Shown in pieces: positions 1-9,300 of a stretch of 21,067 nucleotides of DNA. A program made the position numbers and the translations under genes. The notes under the pieces were generated by a model. That model worked only from the letters and a program-made list of their open reading frames with translations, had not been told where the DNA came from and searched no databases. Every line of letters starts with the position of its first letter. Position 1 is the first letter of the stretch. The DNA comes from Intoshia linei. Its lineage: Eukaryota; Orthonectida; Rhopaluridae. Location of the stretch: NCBI GenBank assembly GCA_001642005.1, contig LWCA01000660.1, positions 1 to 21,067 of the forward strand. The letters run 5' to 3'.

Positions 1-435
1 AATATTGCCTCAGCCGATGAGACGGATGAAGAAAGTGAAAAGAATGATATAGAAAAGGATAGTGCAGATGAAGCCGAACCAAGCCAGCAAGACATGATTC
101 TTCAAACAGATTTAGCTCATGAGAATGCTTGTTTCCCCCCGCCAAAACCTGAATTTACCTGAACCTGAATCCTGAAAAGGTGTCAAAGAAAGTTTAGAAA
201 ACTTTGTAAACTTTTTCGAAAATCACCAATGAAAAATGAAATTTTGCAAGACTGTGTTAGAGCAAACTTCAAGGGGAAAGAGTATAAACTTATACTGGAT
301 TGCAGAACTAGGTGGAATAGCATGTTTTATATGATAGAGCAATTTTTGAAACTAAAAAACTCAATGCATTGTATTTCTTAAAAGATCATTTCCAAAAAGA
401 TGTGGATCATCCTGCAATTTCTGAAGGTTGATTAA
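1..435 (+). pseudogene. hAT-family transposase fragment, frame-broken
   Basis: This is a decayed piece of a hAT transposase. Frame 1 opens at the window edge with an acidic linker (DETDEESEKND, then DSADEAEPSQQD) and hits TGA at 160-162. From 181 the same frame gives a stretch with KLCKLFRKSPMKNEILQDC followed by LILDCRTRWNSMFYMIEQFL, stopping with TAA at 379-381. The FRKSP-(K/N)-IL and TRWNS(M)..M..(R/Q)FL pattern is the familiar segment at the start of the RNase H-like region in hAT (BED-finger) transposases. A +1 shift near 365 continues as ALYFLKDHFQKDV and then stops at about 430. The family call rests on the TRWNS motif. The N-terminal BED domain would lie left of the window, and the C-terminal dimerisation region is absent. 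Non-functional. Confidence 0.75.
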
Positions 436-705
436 ATTTTTAAAGGATTAAGAAGATTAAAATTGTTGTTAGTGACAATAAATAGTACTCTATTCGTGTC
501 TCCTTTGGATTTATGCCATTAAAAATATTGAAAACCGGTTTTAAAATTTTCGGTTTTTTACGAGCCCTAGTTGAGACCCTCTGAAGTGCTGTCGTCCAGG
601 TTAAGAACCTATGTACTAAATAATTATCATGAAATAATTTCATTATTAACCCTTTGACACGAAACTTCACCTTTGTGTGTAGTTTTAAAATTTAAAATAT
701 TAAAA

Positions 706-769
706 ACTCCACATATGCGTGGAGTCGTCAAATTGACAAAATTGCAAAACTACACATATGCGTGGAGTC
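706..769. repeat. subterminal palindrome and direct repeat in the piggyBac-like element
   Basis: ACTCCAC (706-712) and GTGGAGT (719-725) form a 7-bp stem around ATATGC. The 16-base string ACATATGCGTGGAGTC occurs at 711-726 and again at 754-769. Nearby, TGTGTAGTTTT (about 675-685) is inverted as AAAACTACACA (746-756). Repeated motifs inside the left terminus would fit transposase-binding subterminal sites, but that role is inferred. Confidence 0.7.
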
Positions 770-871
770 TTAATATGAACAGTATATAAAAACAACCCCA
801 TTTTATTTTAAATTTCAGCATATTTATTTCCAGTTTCGATTTCCTAAATATTAATTTTAATTCTTTAAAAT

Positions 872-1046
872 GGAGTTTTTGAATAATTTTTTTTTAACGA
901 AATTCTAACTGGAGGGTTTTTGAGTACTTTTTTTAATTAAATTCTAACGGGTTTTTAAGAGTAATTTTTTTAATTAAATTCTAACGGGTTTTTTTGAGTA
1001 ATTTTATTAACCATATTCTAACGGGTTTTTTTGATTAATTTTTGGG
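872..1046. repeat. 37-39-bp tandem array
   Basis: About 4.5 diverged units run inside the piggyBac-like element. Each unit has the form GGGTTTTTGAGTA, T-rich run, AATTAAATTCTAAC. The unit-ending CTAAC falls at 909, 948, 985 and 1022. The first and last units are the most degenerate. No coding potential. Confidence 0.8.
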
Positions 1047-1338
1047 ATTTTATGTAATATTTGTTATAAATACCTTATATGAAAATTGAGTCTGTAAATT
1101 GTAATGATAATTGTACATATATTCCAGTAAATTGTAATCAATAATTTAAATTCAAGTTGATAAATGAGATGAAATAGTGTAAAAGTAATAAAAACGTAAC
1201 TAAAGCATGCAGATCGCATGATGGTGTGCGTAACACAATTTAATGGGCGTTTTTATATAATTTTAAATATTCATATAAAAAAGTGACATTTCGCTTTTAT
1301 CATTTTTGCATTTGTTGTTTTATAATTATAAAATTCGA

Positions 1339-1368
1339 TTGCGATATTATAATAAAAAAATATCGCAA
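1339..1368. repeat. right subterminal hairpin of the piggyBac-like element
   Basis: TTGCGATATT (1339-1348) is inverted perfectly as AATATCGCAA (1359-1368) across a 10-base A-rich loop, directly inside the right terminal repeat. It is the right-end counterpart of the left subterminal palindrome, although the sequences differ. Confidence 0.8.
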
Positions 1369-1551
1369 TATGTCAAAGGGTTAAATAAAAATGAAACTTT
1401 ATGGTTTTTAGGTCTATTTTAGAAATGTTTTTGTGGGAAAAATCATTTATCAACGAATACAATAATTTAACCTAAAAAACGATCCCTTATACCAGGAGTT
1501 TAACCTTTTAAATGAAAGTAACAAAGTTACCTCAATTATATTATTTTATAG

Positions 1552-1889
1552 ATGATGTAAACATGGCATATGTGGTTGAATGTTTATCAAATACTATATC
1601 CATGTGGTGTAGTAATTTCCAAAAAAGTCAAAACTCGGAATTTTATTGGATACTTACTAATTTTGCTGTATTCAGTAATGTTTCACAATATCAATTGTTA
1701 AATTGAAATTAAGATTATGGTGGCTGGAAAGATACTGGATCTTATACCTGGATGACTCTCTTTGACAACACATGTACAAGTCGATACATTGCTATTCAAA
1801 CTAGAATGAACGAAAAATACCGAGATTCAGGAAAAATAGAACAAATGTATCATGATAATGTGGACATGTTGTTAACACTAAAAATATAA
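1552..1889 (+). CDS. two exon-like segments, 3' end of an unrecognised gene (candidate)
   Basis: I do not recognise this. After a T-rich tract ending in TAG (1549-1551), an open segment 1552-1611 encodes DVNMAYVVECLSNTISMWC. It could splice in phase 1 (GT at 1612, AG at 1712-1713, 102-bp intron) to 1714-1889. That second segment encodes a stretch including YGGWKDTGSYTWMTLF and TSRYIAIQTRMNEKYRDSG and ends at TAA 1887-1889. The second segment has unusually rich, non-repetitive composition (W, C, R, D, G) for this AT-rich sequence, which is why I list it. Upstream exons, if any, would have been separated from it by the piggyBac-like and hAT insertions. It may be a degraded gene tail. Function unknown. 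Confidence 0.35.
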
Positions 1890-1954
1890 ATAGTAAATTA
1901 AAAGTTTGCACTTTTGATCATTTTTAATATTAAGAGAGTAACCTGCAAGAAACA

Positions 1955-2188
1955 ATGTTGGGAAATTTGCAATGCTTAAGTGATATGTACTTTTCAGTTT
2001 TATCATCTTATGATTTTAATATTGCTACAAGTATCTTTTTAATTATACTTATAATTGTTATTATAGGTATTTCTGCCAAATATTTGTCATCATATACACA
2101 GCTTACTCAAGACATATTCTTTATCACAGATAAGGCTTATGAAATTTCTGATCCTATAAATACGTATTACTGGGCTAACACGAAATAA
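1955..2188 (+). CDS. small putative single-pass membrane protein
   Basis: An open frame of 77 codons starts at ATG 1955 and stops at TAA 2186-2188. It has one strong hydrophobic segment at about residues 25-43 (IATSIFLIILIIVIIGISA) followed by a polar tail with YLSSYTQLTQDIFF and a Y/N-rich end. It could be a small membrane protein or the last exon of a gene whose earlier exon is the segment at 1552-1889. An AATAAA-containing stretch (about 2242-2248) follows the stop. No family recognised. AT-rich DNA gives hydrophobic frames by chance, so confidence is low. Confidence 0.3.
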   Translation: MLGNLQCLSDMYFSVLSSYDFNIATSIFLIILIIVIIGISAKYLSSYTQLTQDIFFITDKAYEISDPINTYYWANTK

Positions 2189-2260
2189 TCACACATTTTG
2201 ATATTATAACAATTATAATAGTTACTATTTAATTATTAACATAAATAAACATATAACGTG

Positions 2261-2476
2261 TTATTGTTTTTGGTTCATTTTCATCAATCTCATAAATAGC
2301 GTAATGTACATTGGAAAATTTTTATCAGTTTGTATCCGCCGGAAATGTTTTATTTTAAATCGACCCGTAAACCATGACCAGTATTCTTGACCATTTCCTT
2401 CCTTCCTTCGTAGTAGATTAATTGTGAGTGTGGACATGGTTTGGTAAAGATGACGGTAATTTACAAAAAATATCAA
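2261..2476 (-). CDS. small basic hypothetical protein
   Basis: The reverse-strand frame has 71 codons, with a second ATG 13 codons in that would give 58 aa. The product is basic and W/F-rich, with LTINLLRRKEGNGQEYWSW, then FTGRFKIKHFRRIQTDK and a Met-rich end (MRLMKMNQKQ). Codon content includes CGG, CGA and ACG, which is unusual for random AT-rich DNA and argues mildly for coding. No signal peptide or membrane span, and no family recognised. The 3' end points toward the membrane-protein candidate at 1955-2188. Confidence 0.3.
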   Translation of the reverse strand: MIFFVNYRHLYQTMSTLTINLLRRKEGNGQEYWSWFTGRFKIKHFRRIQTDKNFPMYITLFMRLMKMNQKQ

Positions 2477-3321
2477 TTAACTACATGTAAATGTAAAATA
2501 TGTTCAATATTCCAAATAGACTTTGATGGCCTCAAATTTTCAAATATTTCGAAAATATTCCTATGCATAATATTCTCTAATTTTTGGTTTCATCTGAGCA
2601 AATTGTATTCACTCAATTCTGCAATGTTAAAATTCTTTAAAAAAATAATTTCTAGCCATATGTTGGAAATAGTCAATATTTCAAAAAGAATTTTATGAAC
2701 ACAAATTTGATAAATGTATAAAAAATATAATTATAATTAATTATTATAGTTTAAAAAAATTTAAACATATTTGAACTAAAGTCACATTTTGTACGCAGGC
2801 AAATGTAAATAGAGTGATGGTGGAAAATGAATTAGAATTTTGAATTAACCCATATACATAAATACAATGATATAATCATTGATCAATAATATTCATTATA
2901 ATGTAGTAGTGCAAAAAACAAAAAAATAAAGATTAACGGCTAATTTAAACATGTCAAATTGAACATTATAAAGACATGTAGCATAAAAAATGGGAAACAT
3001 TGATAACCTAAATACCATAAATAAAATATAATTAAAATTATTGATTTTACCCATTATCTAATCCATTAATTATTGATATTTAACACATTATCTATATTCC
3101 ATAATCCGTACCACTTTCCCATTTTGACATGTAATTTAAATGCCTAAAAGATTGATTAAAATCAATTCTTTTATATGAATGACATTTCAACAAATTGCTT
3201 GTAAACTGTTTTTCAAATATAAGCTTACAATTTAAAAGTTTTTAGAAAAGATCTATTAATTCATAAGGAAAAATTGAACTATAATATATTGAAATATCAT
3301 TGAAATTTGTAATTATTAATT
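2477..3321. other. AT-rich intergenic region upstream of the transporter
   Basis: I see no convincing gene. AAAATGGGAAA (2987-2997) is inverted as TTTCCCATTTT (3115-3125), with ACATGT further out on both sides, so a roughly 160-bp old inverted-repeat element may lie at about 2972-3132. The transporter promoter should fall in this region, but no TATA or initiator stands out from the A/T background. Confidence 0.4.
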
Positions 3322-6300
3322 ATGCTGCGTGAAAAGACCAACCGAATATTGAATTCGAACGGTATACTCGTTTTTATTGTCTTTTTGGCTTTATTTTTGG
3401 ATAATATGCTTTTGACTACAGTGGGTAATTTACAATGTTTTATTTTGTACATTTTTACAGTTCCAATATTGCCAAATTTTTTGATTGAAGAATCGCTTAA
3501 ATTAAAAAAAACCAATGCCACACCAGAGTTTAATTTTTTAAACGTTTATGATAAAGCTTTCTATAACAAATTTCAAATTAATAATACAAAGTAATTTGGT
3601 TGATTTTTAAACTTTTAGCGTAAATATTTTTTAGAAATGAAAGCAAAAAAATGGCTGAAGCGTATAAACAAGAAATTCAAAACACTCATGAAAGTGTTGG
3701 GTGGGTTTTTTCGTCTAAAGCAGTTTTTCAACTATTGTTTAATCCTTTCTTAGGTAAAATTATTACCAGGTAAACTTTTTTTGATATAAAATATTATTTA
3801 TTTAATTTAAGGGTTGGTTACAGCATTCCAATGTTTTTAGGATTCATTATTCTCTTTATTTCAACTTTGGGTAATTATATAACTTTATTACAACTACAAT
3901 GTAGATATATATTTCTTTGGAATTGTGTAGTCTACAGTGCAGAACCTAGCGTACCCGACACCCTATTCAGAGTTTCGACAAAATTTTTGTAAAATGGAGG
4001 CATCATTTTTCTAAATTAAGCATAAAAAAAATTATATTTAATATTAACTATTTTGTGTGTTAAATTTAAAAAGTTAAATTGATAGCCTTAGAGGGGTGGA
4101 TGGAGTTATGTGAACTACCCATAGTTTGTGAAATTTTCTGAATTTCAACTCCTATTTTTAGGAGTCATAGGTCTCGCGTTTGGTAGATTCGGTTCTGATA
4201 GTTGAAGTCTGTTTTAAGTGTTTTATGATAACTTTTTAACTAACATGAAGGTACGTTTTATGGTAATTCTTTTTTAAACAAAACTAAAAATACAGTAGCG
4301 ACACATTAAGCGGACCACTATAATTATTTAAAAGTATTGTTTCACATTTTATTATATTATTTAAATTATAATGTTAATTAGTTTTCGCTTTTGCCAAAAA
4401 TTATTATTTGCTTGTTTTTGCTAGAAGTATGCAAGGTATAGGGTCAGCTTTCACCGCTGTTTCAGGTAAATTATGATAAATTCAATAATTTATTAATTAA
4501 ATCGATTTAAATAAGACAGTAGTTTTCATTGTGGGTCACGTGAGTTATGGAATTTTGTAGAGAGAAGTTAATTTCCATTAAACATAAAATTATAATTTAG
4601 TTCATAGGTGTGCAATTGCCGGCCTGCCGGCGGAATTTTACCCGTTGCGGTTAAATCTATTCAATTTATTTCTTCATGAATCATGGATAACATTACACAC
4701 TATTTTTTAAATTTGGTGGCTCAGTTAAAAAAAGTTAAGAACCACTATATTATGGAGTGTATTAGAGCTTATTATTGAGGCGTTTACTGGTAGCTACGGA
4801 AAATATTTTTAATGTTGAGGGCTGCATCGGTGACAGGGTCGTGGAAATTGATATGTAATATGTGTAATGGCAACATCAGAAGATCAAAATGAACTCTAGT
4901 CCAAATTTACTGTCTAACAAAAGTAAATGCAATTTTATGGCTGGTACAAGCGGATTAGAAAAAATTTAAATGACTCGTGTATGAACTAATAATAAAAAAC
5001 TAAGATGATACAGGTGTTTATAAGTCAGACAATCTGATCTATGTAGTAATTATAATTTATTTGATTATTAAAGTTTTAAATAGGATTGGGGAAACTTGCT
5101 CACGTATACGATGACGATAAAAAACGAGGAAACATGATGTCTCTAGCAATGAGCGGATTAGCTCTCGGTGTTTTAAGTTTAAATATAATGAAATATTGAT
5201 TATTTATGAAATTAATAGTTGGTCCACCATATGGCGGCATTTTATATCAATTTGTTGGAAAATCATTGCCTTTTGTTATTCTGGCAATATTAGCTTTATT
5301 TGATGGAAGTAATAAAAATCTTATTTATTTAATTAGATTCAAACATTGATTTAACTATATCTAAATAAAAATGGAAACAAATATAACAATATAATTTATC
5401 AATTTACAAATGATGAGTTATGATATAATACGCAAACCCTTTCATATAAAATGTACACTGTACAATAGGTGTCATATTTTTTGGAGTTTTTATTTATTTC
5501 ATGGGTAATTAGCACTAAATGTGTATATTTTTAAATTAAAAAAACCATTTCGTAATCAAAAACATTTAACGTTAACTATTTGAGTTGCATTTTTAATATT
5601 ACATATCTGAACAGTTCGAGAACTAATTGTCTTTGATTTTTAGATAGGTATGACATCGTATGAGTAAAATGTACATTAGGGTATCACATTTTTTGGGAAT
5701 TTATTTGGCGTATATTGGTATTTATGTTCACTTTTTTACTAATATTCCAAAAATTTACGTTTCATATCTTTGAAATTAACATTTTATTTTTGATAAAATA
5801 AATTCCATAAACTTTCTATAAAATAACTATAGATTTTAAAATTTAATTTAAATTTATATTTACTGTTTTTAAATTTGATTTTATTTAGTTACCTTTCATT
5901 TCAAAATTGATGTTTACAGTAAACTTTACTGATTTTCTATTTTTAACATAAATTTAATTTTATTCTGTTACTCTGTTATTCTCTGTTTTCAAATTGAAAT
6001 TAAATGTATGTTTATTGACATTTAAATTGTAAATTTACATTTACTTTCTTGTACTATTAATTTTGAGATTTAAATTTAATTTAATTATATTTTAATTTAT
6101 TTATTATTTATGACATGAATGACATACAAGTTGCAGATTTGAGAGAAGTGACGACATTGTCTCGTTTACTGGCTGTGATACACACCAGAAAGGGTACATA
6201 CCCTATGATCATACACATTATAGAGGTCACTGCGCTTATCAATATTTAAAAGTATTTATTATTAATGAATTTGTGATTAATCGCCTGGATTCAAGACTCA

Positions 6301-9300
6301 TCTAGTTACAAAGTAATAGCAGAGAAAAGGTTAACATTTTAAAAAAAGTCAAATTATTTTTTTAATAATTTTCAAAGAACAAGCCATGCTCTAAAGCAGA
6401 TAGCGTTAAATTGAAGTTTGACAGCATAAAAATAATTCATAAATAATAACTAAATAATAATAATAATCAAATTAGCACTTCAAGTAATGGCTTTGAAATT
6501 AGAAGTTAAACCTGAACCCATGGAAAATAAAATTTCGTCTTTAATATGTGATCCATACATTTTAATTACTGCTGGTGCAATTAGTTTTGCTAATCTGGGA
6601 ATAGCTTCTCTTGAACCTACATTACCGTAATTTTAAAAAATATAACTGTTATATGTTATATAAAAAATATTCTACTGCCACCTTATGTACTTTATCATTG
6701 TTTGTGAAAAGATGCCTCGGCGCACTAGTGTGTACGATTAAATTTTAATCCTTTTGATATGTATTTAATTCATTAATGTTTCATTCTTCCTATATTTTAA
6801 TATCTGATAACTTATTAAATACCATTCTAGATTAGAAAGTAACTATAATTCTAAAAATTAAGTATATAATTACAAAATTATTCATAACTTTGATTTCAGA
6901 TTTTTATTAAATTTTGATTTTCAGGTATTTAGCTGAAAATAATACTCTAAATCGTGTTGGACTGTAATAGAAACAATATAATATCATAATGTATTACAAT
7001 AATTTAAATATTCAATGAAAAATTAGATAATTTATTAAAACCTCTGTTTTTGGACTATTTTTCAAAAAATGGTACCCAAACCAAGGTCCGACTTTATTAT
7101 AGACAGCTTAATTTTATAAAACATTATTCATTTATTTTCATATTTTTTCATATAGGTAATTTAAAAATAATACAAGTTTAAATTAAATCATTAGCTCCAA
7201 ACAGTGAAAGAGTTAAGAAGATAAAATAAAATATTTTAAATTTTATCGTGTAGATGAGTTATCAAATTTTACTTATATTCACTATTATAAATCATTTAAA
7301 GGAGTGGTTCCAAACTTGTTACACATGGACCCGTCATATCACATTACATTTTAATTTAAAGAGAATTATTCAACGTTAAATTTTTAATTTAATTAATGTT
7401 TAGTTAATTTTGTTAACCTTTGTGTAAAGAATTTAAAAAAAAATTGTTATTTCATTTTTTTAATTTATTAGACAGAATGTGTGTATAATATAAATAAAGT
7501 AAAAACAGTAGAATCCTAAAAATTGTCATAAATACCAGAAAAAATAAAATAATAAAAACCTATTTTGTCATATTCAAGGTAATAAATTATCACATTATCA
7601 CTGATAATTCTAACTTATATAATATGCCACGCGATTTTTGTTTGTGTGTGCGTTCCACTTTATTGAAATAACTACCAGTCTTAGAATTTTATAAAGTCCA
7701 CATTTCAGTTTTTTCCAAGACGTATAATATAAATTTTAATTTACCAAACTCACAGCTTACTGGTAAAAAATCCCAATGAATTGATCGTGAAAATTGTTTA
7801 TAATTTTAAAAACTATGCCAGAATTTATGTTTAAAACAAATTTAGGACATGTTTTATTTTTAAAAAAGGGTAATTTGGGGTTTTGACCATGAAGTATGCG
7901 TTTTTGAGCCTGAGATTAACGACAATGTTAATGATTTTAAAACACGTCCCAGAATGTATGTTTTATTGATTTTTGGGCTGATTTTTTTTAAAAAAAAGGG
8001 AAATTGGGTTTTAGATCATGAAGGACTTAAATTCTGAAACTGAAAAATTGATACTCGTAATATAAAAACACGCTCTGGAAAAACTGTGTTAGAAATTGTG
8101 TTTTTTTAAATCCTGCGAATGTCAATTTTTTCAATATATGGTGACACACACAAACATTCAATTATATAAAAGTAAAGGACTATTGAAAAGGGTGACTATA
8201 AAAAATACAATTAAAATCCAATGTTAAAATAGGCTTCTATACCGTGGACCCAATCGTGTATGTATTACTTATGCAACAGTGTCTTAGTTCTCTAATGTTT
8301 TATATACAGATGGGTGGGGATGATTATTTATCTTATATTCTGACATTAAAATTCAAAACACTCTATTCTTAGAAAATTTAATTATTAGAGCAGTGGTTCT
8401 CAACCCGTGTTCCGCGGAACCCAGGGGTTTCGTAAAATATAAATAGGATATTTTTTAATTTAAAGTTTTTCAAAATAAATAAATTTAAAAAATATAAATT
8501 GAAAAGTTTCTAAATTAATAAAACCAAAAATCAAATTTTGATATGCTTTTTTAATTAAGATAAATACGATCGGTTAACTTAATTAAAATATTTTTTGTGT
8601 TTATTTTAAATTATTTTTTTTAGAATTTAAAAATTTTTATTCTAAGACAGTTTGTCTGATTTCCTATAATTTAATTATGCATTTTAATATATTCAGTACT
8701 TATTTTGATCAAATCAAGTCATAAAATGGATTAATGTTAAATATATAGAAAATATCCAAATTATAAGCTTACTTGCATTGACAGCAATTAAGCATAAGAA
8801 ACTGGCAAAGCTGGTGTCGGTAGAAGAAAAATTTCGTGTATGTCTCTCAAAAACACGTCCAAGAATTAAAAACTTCTGTAAAAAATATCAGGCCCAAATT
8901 TTTCATTGAGAAGGAAAAATAAATTTTTTTATATATGCGACATGCGAAAAAAAATTTTTTATCATGCTTTTAGGTGCCGTGATTTTTTGAAATTTCATAA
9001 GGGTTCCGCGCAGTCAAAAAGGTTGAGAAACACTGGTTTAGAGTGTAAAATTTCTTAGACTTTGGATGCTTGATACAATGAATTCTGAAAAATGGGAACA
9101 AGGTTAAGAACAAAGTCTGATATATAACTCAATTATATAATCTAGGAATGGCTTTTTTACCAGCGAGTATATCTTATCTTCTAGGAACTAATATTTTTGG
9201 ACCATTAGCTTATCGATTAGGCAGGTTAATTTAAATAAATATAACAATTATTTTAATTAGATGGTTAAGTGGTTTTATTGGAATGATACTTATTTCAGTT

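Larger units (their letters stand above)
650..1380. mobile_element. piggyBac-like non-autonomous element with TTAA target duplication
   Basis: The sequence CCCTTTGACA at 650-659 is exactly inverted at 1371-1380 (TGTCAAAGGG). Each copy is flanked outside by TTAA (646-649 and 1381-1384). A CCC-starting terminal repeat abutting TTAA is the hallmark of piggyBac-superfamily insertions. The 731-bp interior has no credible transposase. It holds subterminal palindromes near both ends (706-725 and 1339-1368) and a 37-39-bp tandem array in the middle. The terminal repeat is only 10 bp, so identity rests on the TTAA/CCC combination. I read it as a MITE-like passenger mobilised by an unseen partner. Confidence 0.82.

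Noticed and set aside
440-670. Minus-strand open frame of 76 codons
   Set aside because: It crosses the left end of the piggyBac-like element and so combines unrelated sequences.
872-1046. Regularly spaced repeats resembling a CRISPR array
   Set aside because: Units are contiguous, diverged and lack distinct spacers, and the context is a eukaryotic transposon.
2441-2698. Plus-strand open frame of 85 codons overlapping the small basic minus-strand frame
   Set aside because: Its composition (Lys, Ile, Phe, Ser) is that of AT-rich background, and no motif is seen.
3297-3521. Minus-strand open frame antisense to transporter exons 1-2
   Set aside because: It is the complement of recognised coding exons and encodes only basic, Asn/Ile-rich sequence.
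4607-4745. Possible complete short hAT MITE around the GCCGGC patch
   Set aside because: The right-end resemblance (GTTAAGAACCACTATA) is fair, but no inverted left end or 8-bp duplication can be aligned, so it is mentioned only as a possibility within the intron entry.
6925-6969. Exon-like segment [13 protein letters not shown] after a TTTCAG acceptor, first taken as transporter exon 9
   Set aside because: Its donor would leave phase 2, incompatible with the exon at 9146. The exon at 9059-9102 matches the family and keeps frame, so this segment is chance.
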